Positions 17,349-26,413 of a DNA stretch of 52,081 nt are shown in pieces. The notes beneath the pieces are model-generated. The model had not been told where the DNA came from. It worked only from the letters and a program-made list of their open reading frames with translations, and did not search any database. This stretch comes from Cypionkella sp. GTDB lineage: Bacteria > Pseudomonadota > Alphaproteobacteria > Rhodobacterales > Rhodobacteraceae. The DNA lies in contig NZ_JAUSBA010000025.1 in the NCBI RefSeq assembly GCF_030652235.1, positions 1 through 52,081 on the forward strand, read 5' to 3'. Every line of letters begins with the position of its first letter. Position 1 is the stretch's first letter. A program made the position numbers and the translations under genes.

Positions 17349-17780
17349 TTAGTCAATCGGCGCGGTGTGATGATCCTGCGCGCATTGGCCGTGATCGCCC
17401 AAAACCTCAATCACCCGACAATCGGCGATGGTGCCATGGGCGCATTGCACGACCATGCGCTGCAACTCTTGCTCCAGTGCTTTCAACTGCGTGATCCGCG
17501 CCTGCACGGCGGCAAGCTGGGCTTTGGCAATCGCATCGGCGGCAGAACAGGGCAGCTCAGGTCGGTCCGACAGGCTGAGCAGATCGCGGATCGCCTCCAG
17601 CGGAAAGCCCAGCGCGCGGGCATGACGGATGAAGGCCAAGCGCTGCCGTGCCAGCGGGCCATACAGCCGCTGATTGCCGCGGCTGCGTTCGGGCGGCGGC
17701 AGCAGGCCAATCTGCTCATAATACCGCACAGTCGGCACCTTCACCCCGGTCTCCGCGGCCAATTTCCCGATGGTCAGCAA
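17349..17780 (-). CDS. MerR-family metal-responsive regulator
   Basis: This is a 143-residue MerR-type activator. The DNA-binding domain reads LTIGKLAAETGVKVPTVRYYEQIGLLPPPERS at the N-terminus, followed by the long dimerisation helix and a C-terminal part with Cys residues (ELPCSA, VQCAHGTIADCRV, GDHGQC) suitable for metal binding. No ATG gives the expected N-terminus. A TTG at 17780, preceded six bases away by AAGAGG, is chosen. The cysteine pattern and divergence from a P1B ATPase point to Zn, Cd or Pb sensing, as in ZntR/PbrR/CadR. The exact metal is not readable. Confidence 0.88.
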   Translation of the reverse strand: MLTIGKLAAETGVKVPTVRYYEQIGLLPPPERSRGNQRLYGPLARQRLAFIRHARALGFPLEAIRDLLSLSDRPELPCSAADAIAKAQLAAVQARITQLKALEQELQRMVVQCAHGTIADCRVIEVLGDHGQCAQDHHTAPID

Positions 17781-17790
17781 AAGAAACCTC

Positions 17791-17821
17791 TTGAAGCTAT
17801 AGTTACTAGAGACATTAGCTT
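17791..17821 (+). promoter_or_regulatory. MerR-type zntA promoter with overlong spacer
   Basis: A -35 element TTGAAG (17791-17796) and a -10-like TAGCTT (17816-17821) are separated by 19 bases, the long spacing characteristic of MerR-activated promoters. Between them is the dyad CTATAGT-T-ACTAGAG (17797-17811), nearly the same as the core of known PbrR/ZntR-type operators. It lies 51 bases upstream of the zntA ATG and directly before the regulator start. Confidence 0.85.
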
Positions 17822-17871
17822 TAGGGTTCAAAGACGGCAAGTGGCATGTCGCAAGAACGCAAGAGGCTGAA

Positions 17872-20037
17872 ATGACTGACCTATCCGGCAACGACTCACA
17901 CGAGTGGCGCATCTCTGGCATGGATTGCGCCGCCTGTACCCGCAAAATCCAGACCGCGGTTGAACGTTTGCCGGGCGTCAGCGGCGTTGAAATCACCCTG
18001 ATGAATGAACGCCTGCGGCTGAATCTCGCGCCGGAAACCACCGCGCCCGATCAGATCGAACGCGCCGTGCAAGCACTCGGCTATGGCATCACCGCGCCCG
18101 CCGCAGCGGCACCCGAAGCCCCGACCGATGCCCACTGCACCGATATCCACGCCGATCATACCGCCCACAACCATGCCGACCTGGCAACGGATGTACGCTG
18201 GTATCACACCGCCAAGGCGCGCTTGGTGTTTTTCACCGGCATCCTGCTGGCCGCCAGTCAGATCGCGAAATGGACTTTTCTTGCAGACCATGCCATCTGG
18301 GCGTTCACGCTGGCCTGCCTGATCGGCCTGCTGTCCGTGGCGCGCAAAGCGCTGGCGGCGCTGCGGGCCGGGATGCCGTTTACCATCGAAATGCTGATGA
18401 CCATCGCCGCAACCGGGGCTTTGCTGATCGGCGCCGCCGAGGAAGCCGCCTTGGTGGTCTTCCTGTTCGCGGTGGGCGAATTGCTGGAGGGTGTGGCCAC
18501 CAATATGGCCCGCGACGGCATCCGCGCCTTGGCCAAACTGGTGCCCGCCACGGCTTTGTTGGAGCATGACGGCCACAGCCACGAAGTTGCCGCCGAAACC
18601 CTGAGGCCCGGCCAGATCATCCAAGTGCGCCCCGGCGACCGGATGGCGGTCGATGGCGAAATCATCGAGGGCACCTCGAGCATCGACGAAAGTGCGGTAA
18701 CCGGCGAAAGCATCCCTGTGACCAAAGGGCCGGGGGCCGCCGTGCTGGCGGGCACGATCAACACCGAAGCCGTGCTGCGTGTGCGCGTGGCGAAGGCCAG
18801 CGCCGACAGCACCCTCGCCCGCATCGCCCAGATGGTCGCCGATGCCGAAGCCGCCCGCGCGCCGACCGAACGCTTCATCGACCGTTTCAGCCGCTGGTAT
18901 ATGCCCGCCATTGTCGGCGTGGCGCTGTTGGTCGCCTTGCTGCCGCCCCTGACCATCGGCGCGGATTGGGGCACTTGGACCTACCGCGCGCTGGCGCTGT
19001 TGCTGATCGGCTGCCCCTGCGCGATGGTGATCTCGGTCCCCGCCGCCGTCGCCGCAGCCCTGTCCACCGGGGCGCGGCACGGCCTGCTGATCAAAGGCGG
19101 TGCGGTGATCGAAGCGATGGCAAATCTGCACACCATCGCGCTGGACAAAACCGGCACCCTGACCGAAGGCCGCCCGGTACTGACCGACACCCTGCCCGCC
19201 GAGGGAATCCCTGCGGCCACATTGTTGCAATTGGCCGCCACGGTCGAGGCAGGCTCCACCCATCCGCTCGCCAAAGCGATCCTCGCGCAAGCCAAGGTTG
19301 ACGGGTTGGCGCTGCTGGCCAACCAAGACGCCCGCGCTTTTCCCGGTAAGGGGGTGGAAGCGATGATCGCCGGCGCGCTGGTGCATGTCGGCGTGGCTGA
19401 TGCCGCTGACCCGGCGGTCGCCCAGCTTCAGGCGGACGGCAAAACGGTGGTCAAGGTCACCCGGGACGGCGTGGCCCTTGGACTGCTTGCCCTGCGGGAC
19501 GAGCCGCGTGCTGAAGCCGCCGAGGCGTTGCAGCAGTTGAAGGCGCTGGGGTTGCAGGTGGTGATGCTGACCGGAGATAATCTTGGCTCTGCCACGGCAG
19601 TCGCGACCCGGTTGGGCATCCAAGCGCGGGCGGGGCTGCTGCCTGAAGGTAAGATCGCCGCCATTCAGAAGCTCGCGGCAGAGGGCGGCGTGATGATGGT
19701 CGGTGACGGCATCAACGACGCCCCCGCCTTGCGGCAGGCCAGCGTGGGCGTGGCAATGGGGGCGGGCACCGATGTGGCGCTGGAGACCGCCGATGCCGCG
19801 ATCCTGCGCAACAAACTGACCGACCTGCCCGCGATGATCCGGCTGTCGCGCGCCGCGATGGCCAATATCCGGCAGAATGTGGCGGTGGCTTTGGGATTGA
19901 AAGCCGTGTTTCTGGTGACCTCGGTTCTGGGCCTGACTGGCCTTTGGATCGCGGTGCTGGCCGATACTGGGGCCACCGTGCTGGTCACCCTGAACGCGAT
20001 GCGGCTTCTGGCGCGGGATCCCCGGAAGGGAGGGTGA
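17872..20037 (+). CDS. zntA: Zn/Cd/Pb-exporting P1B-type ATPase
   Basis: This is a heavy-metal efflux pump of the inner membrane, 721 residues long. It carries an N-terminal HMA domain with the metal-binding DCAAC (residues 18-22), then a His-rich linker (about residues 84-103, many His and Asp) likely to bind Zn. Downstream are TGES, the transmembrane metal site CPC (Cys381-Pro-Cys383), the phosphorylated Asp425 in DKTGT, and GDGINDAP. The last membrane helix reads LADTGATVLVTLNAMRLL, a hallmark of the Zn/Cd/Pb (P1B-2) subgroup rather than copper pumps. Start follows AAGAGG. It is controlled by the divergent MerR protein. A long open frame on the other strand is a shadow. Confidence 0.95.
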   Translation: MTDLSGNDSHEWRISGMDCAACTRKIQTAVERLPGVSGVEITLMNERLRLNLAPETTAPDQIERAVQALGYGITAPAAAAPEAPTDAHCTDIHADHTAHNHADLATDVRWYHTAKARLVFFTGILLAASQIAKWTFLADHAIWAFTLACLIGLLSVARKALAALRAGMPFTIEMLMTIAATGALLIGAAEEAALVVFLFAVGELLEGVATNMARDGIRALAKLVPATALLEHDGHSHEVAAETLRPGQIIQVRPGDRMAVDGEIIEGTSSIDESAVTGESIPVTKGPGAAVLAGTINTEAVLRVRVAKASADSTLARIAQMVADAEAARAPTERFIDRFSRWYMPAIVGVALLVALLPPLTIGADWGTWTYRALALLLIGCPCAMVISVPAAVAAALSTGARHGLLIKGGAVIEAMANLHTIALDKTGTLTEGRPVLTDTLPAEGIPAATLLQLAATVEAGSTHPLAKAILAQAKVDGLALLANQDARAFPGKGVEAMIAGALVHVGVADAADPAVAQLQADGKTVVKVTRDGVALGLLALRDEPRAEAAEALQQLKALGLQVVMLTGDNLGSATAVATRLGIQARAGLLPEGKIAAIQKLAAEGGVMMVGDGINDAPALRQASVGVAMGAGTDVALETADAAILRNKLTDLPAMIRLSRAAMANIRQNVAVALGLKAVFLVTSVLGLTGLWIAVLADTGATVLVTLNAMRLLARDPRKGG

Positions 20038-20113
20038 GTATCCACGTGAGGACAGGGTGGATGTGTTGAGGATTTCAACAGGTTAGGGATGGGCGTTAGG
20101 GAGGTGTTAAGGG

Positions 20114-20323
20114 TTGGGGAGGTTGGTTTGCGCTCGCACGGCCGAGACGCATCTCCAGACAAAGGTCGAATGTATCAAAGCTGGAAAAAAACAGGCCACT
20201 AGGGAGGTAATTCGGGGTGATCTGAAAAAGGTTTGGAAAAGCTATCAGGCCGCTCTTTCCAAAGTCCCTGAAAAAGATCGTTGGAGGGACCCCAAACTTG
20301 CGACGGTTGATTTTGGCGTTTGA
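20114..20323 (+). CDS. Small hypothetical open frame, doubtful
   Basis: A 69-codon frame lies in the low-GC segment after zntA. Its second half is rich in Lys, Arg, Glu and Trp (for example REVIRGDLKKVWKSYQAAL), which looks more protein-like than chance. There is no clear ribosome site, the start is a weak TTG, and the opposite strand is also partly open. It could be a real small gene, the tail of an older gene, or noise. No function is proposed. Confidence 0.22.
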   Translation: MGRLVCARTAETHLQTKVECIKAGKKQATREVIRGDLKKVWKSYQAALSKVPEKDRWRDPKLATVDFGV

Positions 20324-20650
20324 GCTTGTACGCATAAAAGTATGTGTGTGTGACACTTTCGTGTCGCCCTCCCCAAAACGTGGCGCAGCACTTCGAGTTT
20401 CGGGAGTAGGCGCTGCGACAAATGCACGGCAACGGAACCAACATGAGGGCAGCGCCTGACCGCCGGGTGGGCGCTGCAACATCCGTTCTAGGCGCTTTAT
20501 GCATCAGCCTCCCCCTCCAGAAGTTCGGCGCGGGACGCTGCAAAAGCGCCTGCCCGATGGGGCGGCAGGCGCTGCCCGGCGGGCTTCGCCCTTGATTCCG
20601 GGCGGTGGGTGGTTTGCTTGGCAGGTGTGAACGGGGATGCGGTGCAAATG

Positions 20651-20681
20651 GAAAACGCCTGCCCAAGCGAATGGGCAGGCG
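20651..20681 (-). terminator. Rho-independent terminator of the sugar ABC operon
   Basis: A perfect 10-bp stem, CGCCTGCCCA at 20656-20665 and TGGGCAGGCG at 20672-20681, has a 6-base loop. In the minus direction it is followed by TTTT. It sits 20 bases beyond the stop of the sugar-binding protein gene. Confidence 0.85.
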
Positions 20682-20700
20682 CACATCGTTAACCCAAGCC

Positions 20701-21654
20701 TTAGAACGGCGAGTCGGGGAAGTAGTAAGCGGCGGCGTTGTCTTTGGTGATCAGCGTCGCGTCCAAGGTGAAGGTGCCGCGCATCGGCACTTGGCCGTAG
20801 AGGTTGGCCACCGTCATCTCCAACGCGGTGCCGACCATCGCTGGCGGATACAACACGTCAACCGGGATCATCTTGTCGCCGTCCATGACCTTCTTGATCA
20901 TGTCTTTCGACCCAGCCCCTGCCACGACATATTGAATATCGGTGCGGCCCGATTGCTCGATCGCCTGCAACACGCCGACGGCCATGTCATCATCCTGGCA
21001 CCAAACCACGTCGATTTTCGGGAATTTGGTCAGGTAATCCTGCATGACTTTGAAGGCGTCATCGCGGTTCCAGTTGCCGAACTGACGGTCCAGCACTTTC
21101 ACGCCCGAACCTTCAATCGCCTTGTCAAAACCGTCCTGACGGGTTTGGTCAATCGGAATAGGCAGGCCACGAATCACCACAACTTCGGCCTCCGGGGTGG
21201 TGGCTTTGATGTAGTTGCCAGCGGTCTCCCCAAGCGAGAAGTTGTTGCCGGCGATATACAGATCGCGCACCGAGTCGTCATTCACCGACGGCGCACGGTC
21301 AACGATGGTCACAAAGGTGCCCTAGGATTTGATCTCTTTGATCGAGTTGACCAGCGGATCAGGGTCGCTTGGCAGGATGACCAGCGCGTCAATGCCTTGG
21401 GTTTCAAGATCTTGCAGCGCGTTGGCCTGAGATGCCGGATCGGGCGAGGTTTTGACGATGATGGTCAGCCCCGGATGCTGCGCCATCAACACTTCGGCCA
21501 CACGGTTGGCATGGAACACCACGCCCGAAGTCCAGCCGTGATCGGCTGCGGGGATCGAGACGCCAATCGTATAGGCTTTGTCCTCGGCAAAGCCCGCCGT
21601 GCTGCCCATTGCCAGTGCGGCAACGGTCACAAGGCTCAATAGTCCTTTACGCAT
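20701..21654 (-). pseudogene. Sugar ABC transporter binding protein interrupted by an in-frame TAG
   Basis: This would be the periplasmic ribose/xylose-type binding protein of the adjacent importer, about 316 residues. A good ribosome site (GGGAGGA) precedes the ATG at 21654, and a signal peptide ends GSTAGFA. The frame runs 110 codons to VNSIKEIKS, then meets TAG at 21322-21324, and resumes in the same frame as GTFVTIVDRAPS up to the TAA at 20701. The sequence on both sides is typical of the family, so only the single amber codon breaks it. Either the gene is a recent pseudogene, the stop is suppressed, or the base is wrong. The permease, ATPase and regulator next to it are intact. Confidence 0.88.
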
Positions 21655-21719
21655 TTTAGTCCTCCCTTTGGTTGGGTCTGGCAGTAAGCGGCCGGGCGAC
21701 CCAAACCCCGGCCGAAATT

Positions 21720-22730
21720 TCAGGATTTCCGCACCAGTGAGCGTTGCACCAACATCGCAATGATGATGATCGCGCCTTGGATCGCGCCGATCAGGTATTC
21801 GGAAATGAAATTCGACAGCAGCATGATGTTGCCGACCAGTTCCAGAATGAACGCGCCGCAGATCGTGCCCCAGACCCGGCTTGCGCCACCTTTCAAAGCG
21901 GTGCCGCCGATGACGACAGCGGTGATCGCCTGCAACTCCCACAATATCCCTGTGGTGGCCGAGGTTGAGCCCAAGCGCGGCACATAGAGCATCACCGCGA
22001 TGGCAACGCAGACGCCTTGGATCACGAACGCCGTGGTGCGGACGCGGTCGACCTTGATGCCGGAATAGCGCGCGACATTGGGGTTAGAGCCAACCGCCAC
22101 AACATGACGGCCATAGCGCATCCGATAGAGCACAAAGGCGGCCACTGAAGTCACCGCCAGCACGACAATGATCGGCACTGGCACGCCCAAGATCACGCCG
22201 AAATAGGCCGGGCGGTACAGGTCTTGCTGCTCGGCCGATTGCAGGGTGATTGCCCCGCCTTGGGAAAGCCATGTGGTCAAACCGCGATAGATGCCCATGG
22301 TGCCCAGCGTGGCGATGAAGGGTTCTATCTTGCCGACTGTGGTGATCAATCCGTTCGCCAGCCCGCACAAAGCCCCCACCACAAGCGCGAGCAGCATCGC
22401 GGCGGCGATCATCATGCCGGGATCAGCGATGGCGTTAGAATTCATGAACAAGATCATCAGGCTGGCGACAAAGGCCACCATCGAGCCCACCGACAAATCC
22501 AGATCGCCCGAGGAAATCACAAAGGTCGCCCCCACCGCGATCAGCGCGATAAAGGCGCTGCGGGTGGCGACATTGGCAAGGTTGTTCAGGCTGATGAAGT
22601 TAGAGTTTACCATCGCCCCCAGCAGCAGCAGCAAGGCCAGCGCCACAAACGGGGCCACCGCGCGCAGGTCCACATCCTGCCAGCGCCGCTTCGGTTCTGC
22701 CTGATCTTCGGTTGTCACATTCGCCCCCAT
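21720..22730 (-). CDS. Ribose-type sugar ABC transporter permease
   Basis: This is the membrane subunit of a sugar importer of the RbsC/XylH/AraH type. The 336-residue protein has about ten hydrophobic segments and the family stretches DLDLSVGSMVAFVA near residue 77, LCGLANGLITTVGKIEPFIATLGTM near 120, and GGTALKGGASRVWGT near 272. It starts one base past the ATPase stop. It cannot import without a working binding protein, whose gene downstream carries a stop. The sugar is unknown. Confidence 0.9.
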   Translation of the reverse strand: MGANVTTEDQAEPKRRWQDVDLRAVAPFVALALLLLLGAMVNSNFISLNNLANVATRSAFIALIAVGATFVISSGDLDLSVGSMVAFVASLMILFMNSNAIADPGMMIAAAMLLALVVGALCGLANGLITTVGKIEPFIATLGTMGIYRGLTTWLSQGGAITLQSAEQQDLYRPAYFGVILGVPVPIIVVLAVTSVAAFVLYRMRYGRHVVAVGSNPNVARYSGIKVDRVRTTAFVIQGVCVAIAVMLYVPRLGSTSATTGILWELQAITAVVIGGTALKGGASRVWGTICGAFILELVGNIMLLSNFISEYLIGAIQGAIIIIAMLVQRSLVRKS

Positions 22731-22731
22731 C

Positions 22732-24306
22732 TCAAGCCACAGCCTTCTGCTTCAACCCTGCCGAATAGCGCATGATTTCCTGCTCATTAATCTCATCGCC
22801 TTCCAGCACGCCAACGATCCGCCCCGCCCGCATCACGACAATCCGGGTGCAAAGGCCAATGATTTCAGGCATTTCCGACGACACCACGATGATCGAACAG
22901 CCCTCGCGCGCCAAAGCCGCGATGAAATGGTAAATCTGTTGCTTGGTGCCCACGTCGATGCCGCGCGTCGGCTCGTCGATGATCAGGATTTTTGGGGTGA
23001 TTTCCATCACCTTGGCCAGCAGCAGCTTTTGCTGGTTGCCGCCCGACATCCGCCCCGCCACCACAGAAGCATCGCGCACCCGAATGTCAAACCGCCGCCG
23101 CGCGCGGGCCAGCGCCTTACGCTCGCTCGCAGGGCTGAGATAGCCAAAGCGGCCATGCTGATCCAAGGATTGCAGCGTCAGATTGCTGGTCATATCCGAC
23201 CCCAGCAGCAGACCCTTGGATTTGCGATCCTTGGTCATATAGGCCAGACCCGCCGCCTTGGTCGCCTGAATATCCCCCGGAGGCATCAGTTGATCACCAA
23301 TCCGCACCTCTCCCGAGACCCGTGGATAAAGCCCAGCAATCGCCTCCATCAACTCGCTGCGACCCGAGCCGATCATGCCGGAAAACCCCAAAATCTCGCC
23401 CCTACGCAGATCGAAATGTGCATCGCGGACATGCGCGGTGTTCAGACCCACCACAGACAGCACGCGGGCCTCATCAACGTTTGGCTCTGACTTCTGCGGA
23501 TACAGGCTGGAAAGTTCCCGCCCGACCATCAGCTGGGCAATCGACTCGCCATCCAGCAGCGCGGTCGGTGCGGTTTTCACCCATTGGCCGTCGCGCAGCA
23601 CCGTCACCCGGTCGGACAATTCCGTCACCTCATCCAGCTTGTGCGAGACGAACACAAAGCTGGTGCCCAGATCACGCAGCTTGCGCACCTGCTTGAACAA
23701 AGCCTCGGTTTCACCCCGCGACAGCACGGCGGTCGGCTCGTCCATGAACACGATGCGGGCGTCGCGGCTGATCGCCTTGGCAATCTCGACCATCTGCTTG
23801 TCGGCCACGGTCAGCGAGCCGATCACTGCGTTTTCGCTGATATGCGAGCCGAGCATGTCCAGCACGCGCCGCGTCTCGCGCCGCATGTATTTGCGGTCCA
23901 GCAAGCCAAAATGCGCAACTTCACGGGCCAAGAACAGGCTTTCGGTGACAGTCAGATGTTCCGCAAGGTTAAATTCCTGATGGATCACCACGATGCCCAA
24001 AGCCTCAGCCGCGCCATTCGGCGGTAGCTTGACCGGCTTGCCATCCAAGAGAATTTCGCCCGAGGTGGGTTGCTCAAACCCGGATAGCACTTTCACCAGA
24101 GTCGACTTACCCGCGCCATTCTCGCCCATCAGTGCGTGAATCTCCCCCCGCCGCAGGTCGAAATCGACGCTGAACAGCACCTGCACGCCGCCAAAGGATT
24201 TGCTGACCCGCTGCGCGGATAAAACCACGTCGCCCTGCGCCCCTGACACGCTTTGATCGCGTGCAGACAGCACAATGTCGCCACCGCCGACAGGCTCTGA
24301 CTCCAT
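22732..24306 (-). CDS. Ribose-type sugar ABC transporter ATPase (two-domain)
   Basis: This is a 524-residue RbsA/MglA-type ATPase with two fused ABC domains. The first has Walker A GENGAGKST, the variant signature LTVADKQMVEIAKAI and Walker B IVFMDEPTAVL. The second has the degenerate Walker A GMIGSGRSE, signature MSGGNQQKLLLAKVM and Walker B ILIIDEPTRGID; this asymmetry is normal for the family. The frame is open to 24357. The ATG at 24306 is chosen for its GAGGGGGGAAG ribosome site. It is the first gene of the operon, downstream of the paired LacI-type operators. Confidence 0.92.
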   Translation of the reverse strand: MESEPVGGGDIVLSARDQSVSGAQGDVVLSAQRVSKSFGGVQVLFSVDFDLRRGEIHALMGENGAGKSTLVKVLSGFEQPTSGEILLDGKPVKLPPNGAAEALGIVVIHQEFNLAEHLTVTESLFLAREVAHFGLLDRKYMRRETRRVLDMLGSHISENAVIGSLTVADKQMVEIAKAISRDARIVFMDEPTAVLSRGETEALFKQVRKLRDLGTSFVFVSHKLDEVTELSDRVTVLRDGQWVKTAPTALLDGESIAQLMVGRELSSLYPQKSEPNVDEARVLSVVGLNTAHVRDAHFDLRRGEILGFSGMIGSGRSELMEAIAGLYPRVSGEVRIGDQLMPPGDIQATKAAGLAYMTKDRKSKGLLLGSDMTSNLTLQSLDQHGRFGYLSPASERKALARARRRFDIRVRDASVVAGRMSGGNQQKLLLAKVMEITPKILIIDEPTRGIDVGTKQQIYHFIAALAREGCSIIVVSSEMPEIIGLCTRIVVMRAGRIVGVLEGDEINEQEIMRYSAGLKQKAVA

Positions 24307-24342
24307 GACTTCCCCCCTCGCGGCTCCTCTCCGCCGCTTAGG

Positions 24343-24378
24343 TGTAAACCTTTGCATTTTTCATGTAAAGGTTTACAT
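24343..24378. promoter_or_regulatory. Two phased LacI-family operators
   Basis: Two copies of a TGTAAA-NN-TTTACA palindrome lie between the ATPase and lacI-type genes. The right one, ATGTAAA-GG-TTTACAT at 24363-24378, is perfect. The left one, TGTAAA-CC-TTTGCA at 24343-24356, has one mismatch. Their centres are 21 bases (two helical turns) apart, so two dimers could bind one face of the DNA. The outer arms also form an 11-base inverted repeat (24343-24353 with 24367-24377). Confidence 0.8.
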
Positions 24379-24455
24379 TTTGATAATCCCACGTCCGCTT
24401 TGCACCTTGCCCCGCCACCCTGTAGCATCCGGGCAAGCAATCAAAGGCCCGCCCC

Positions 24456-25472
24456 TTGTCGAACTCCCCCGCCACCATCGAAGACGTTGCCCGCATTGCG
24501 GAGGTGTCGATCGCCACAGTGTCCCGCGCGATTCATCTGCCCGAAAAGGTCGCGGTGTCGACCCGGCTGAAGGTCAACCAAGCGATTGCGCTGACCGGAT
24601 ACACCCCGAACGCCATGGCGCGCAGCCTGCGCTTGGGCAAATCCAACATGATCCTTGTGGTGGCCCCCGACATCGGTGATCCCAACTTTTCCAGCATCCT
24701 CGTGGGGTTAGAAAACGAAGCCCGCGCGCATGGCTACGGTGTGCTGATCGGCCATACCCAGAATGACGCCCAGCGCGGTATGGAATATCTGAAATTCTTC
24801 AGCTCGAACCAAGCCGCTGGGATGATCCTGTTCACCGGGATTCTACCTTTTGGCCACCAGTCAATGACCGCCCGCCTGCCGCCCACCGTGGGCGTGTTTG
24901 AACCCGTGTTCAACGGCGGCATCCCTTACGTTGGCGTCGATGATCTGGAAGGCGCGCGCAAGGCGGTCGAATTGCTGATCTCGGAAGGCCACCGCAAAAT
25001 TGCCTTCATCGGCGAGAATCGCAGCCGCCTCGCCTATTCCCGCCGCCGCCTGGGATGCGAGGCGGGTCTGGACGCCGCAGGGATTCCGGCGGCGTCCCGG
25101 ATGGTGATCGAAGGCGATGGCACCATCGAAAGCGGGCGGCTGGCGGTGGATCAATTGTTTCTGCGTGACACCCTGCCCACCGCCTTCATGTGCGTCAACG
25201 ACCAGACCGCCATCGGCGTGATGCTCGGCCTGACCGCGCGCGGCTACGACGTGCCGCGCGATTTCTCGGTGACCGGGTTTGACGATGTGCCGCAGGCCTC
25301 GTTCATCCAGCCCTCATTGACCACGATCCGCCAACCACGCGGACTGATTGGCAAACACGCGATGACATTGCTGTTGCAACTGTTGTCCGACACCCAACCG
25401 GATAAAACCGAAATCCTGCTGCGCCCTGATCTGGTGGTACGCAATTCGGTCGGCCCGCCGCCGCGTCGCTAA
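24456..25472 (+). CDS. LacI-family transcriptional regulator
   Basis: This is a 338-residue repressor. The helix-turn-helix and hinge (TIEDVARIAEVSIATVSRAI, then YTPNAMARSLRLG) occupy about residues 7-60, followed by a periplasmic-binding-protein-like effector domain. It starts with TTG at 24456; no nearby ATG gives a complete DNA-binding domain. It is divergent from the sugar ABC operon and faces the paired operators at 24343-24378, so it most likely represses that transporter and itself. Its stop overlaps the convergent polysaccharide-type gene by four bases. Confidence 0.9.
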   Translation: MSNSPATIEDVARIAEVSIATVSRAIHLPEKVAVSTRLKVNQAIALTGYTPNAMARSLRLGKSNMILVVAPDIGDPNFSSILVGLENEARAHGYGVLIGHTQNDAQRGMEYLKFFSSNQAAGMILFTGILPFGHQSMTARLPPTVGVFEPVFNGGIPYVGVDDLEGARKAVELLISEGHRKIAFIGENRSRLAYSRRRLGCEAGLDAAGIPAASRMVIEGDGTIESGRLAVDQLFLRDTLPTAFMCVNDQTAIGVMLGLTARGYDVPRDFSVTGFDDVPQASFIQPSLTTIRQPRGLIGKHAMTLLLQLLSDTQPDKTEILLRPDLVVRNSVGPPPRR

Positions 25473-26413
25473 CGCAACCCCAACCGCGCCGCATCAAAGC
25501 CAGCCTCGGCAAAGATCGCCAACAGGCGCGCATCGAAACTGTCCGCCGTCATATCCAGACAGTTCAGCCCGAAATACCAATACAACGCCCGCGCATAATC
25601 GGGCGGATCGGCCAAAGCCCGCGCCAAAGCCGCCTCAAACCCGGCAGGAGCCTGCGCGGTCTGCACAAACGCCGCAAAATCAGATCGTCCGAACAGCACC
25701 GCCGGTTTGCCGTGCAAAAACCCCTCTAACGCCGTTGCCGAATTGATCGACACCGTAGCGACACAAGCGGCCAGAATGTCATGCACATTGGCATCTGTGG
25801 CGATCGGCGCATGGCCTTTCGTCCGCACCGCTGCGATGATCTCCGCGCCCAACTCTGGCTTCAACGGATGCGGCTTGACCAGCACCGGACGGCCCCCAGC
25901 GCCCACGCAAACCGCCTCGACCATCGCCGCAAAGCTGCAATAGGCCTGCCCATTCCTTTGCGGCGCTGGCCCTTGCAGGAAAACCGCAATCGCGCCCTGC
26001 GGCAGATCGCTGACCGCACGCACCTGCTTATAGCGCGAGCGTCGTGGCACCGCGAAGCGCTGCTGCAACGCGCCCAGATGGGCCACCGCCGCCACCCCAT
26101 CAACCGCCGCCGGATCATAGTGCAAGCTGCCAATCCGGCTCGCCGCTTGAATCCCCACCGGATCGACGTGGAAAAACCCCTCCAGATAGGCCGTCGCTGC
26201 GTTCAGAACTCCAAGGCGCTCGCCGCTGCCGTTCTCGACGATATGCAGATTGCCGTCCGGGCGATAGCGCTTGCCATCGAAGCCCTCAATCAGATCAACC
26301 ACCCCGCCCCGCGCCACAATGCTGTCGCGAATCCGGCTATAAAGCAGTGCGTTGCCTGCCTCTAGCCGCGCCAGCATGTAGCCAGGGAGATGCAGCACAA
26401 CCTGGGCTGTCAC
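25469..26413 (-). CDS. Capsule polysaccharide biosynthesis-like protein
   Basis: This 314-residue protein shows marks of the KpsC/KpsS-like Kdo-transferase family: [11 protein letters not shown] near residue 178 and [25 protein letters not shown] near residue 230, the nucleotide-sugar-binding half of a GT-B fold. It lacks a signal peptide. No other capsule gene is nearby. Instead it overlaps cmk by four bases (ATGA), and CMP kinase supplies the nucleotide for CMP-Kdo, which makes the pairing suggestive. Function as a transferase is inferred, not shown. Confidence 0.75.
   Translation of the reverse strand: MTAQVVLHLPGYMLARLEAGNALLYSRIRDSIVARGGVVDLIEGFDGKRYRPDGNLHIVENGSGERLGVLNAATAYLEGFFHVDPVGIQAASRIGSLHYDPAAVDGVAAVAHLGALQQRFAVPRRSRYKQVRAVSDLPQGAIAVFLQGPAPQRNGQAYCSFAAMVEAVCVGAGGRPVLVKPHPLKPELGAEIIAAVRTKGHAPIATDANVHDILAACVATVSINSATALEGFLHGKPAVLFGRSDFAAFVQTAQAPAGFEAALARALADPPDYARALYWYFGLNCLDMTADSFDARLLAIFAEAGFDAARLGLR

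Larger units (their letters stand above)
20038..20700. other. 663-base gap with palindromes and a low-GC segment
   Basis: No confident gene is present. The left part (about 20110-20330) is clearly lower in GC than its surroundings and holds one small open frame listed separately. The right part (about 20400-20600) repeats GGCGCTGC or its complement GCAGCGCC several times. Two pairs form stems: GCAGCGCC 20449-20456 with GGCGCTGC 20470-20477, and AGCGCCTGCC 20545-20554 with GGCAGGCGCT 20564-20573 (perfect 10 bp). Its far end holds the terminator at 20656-20681. Confidence 0.5.

Noticed and set aside
17896-19623. 575-codon minus-strand open frame
   Set aside because: Antisense to zntA, whose P-type ATPase motifs are complete.
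20096-20482. 128-codon minus-strand frame after zntA
   Set aside because: No ribosome site, low-complexity proline-rich end, and it overlaps another weak frame; left as non-coding.
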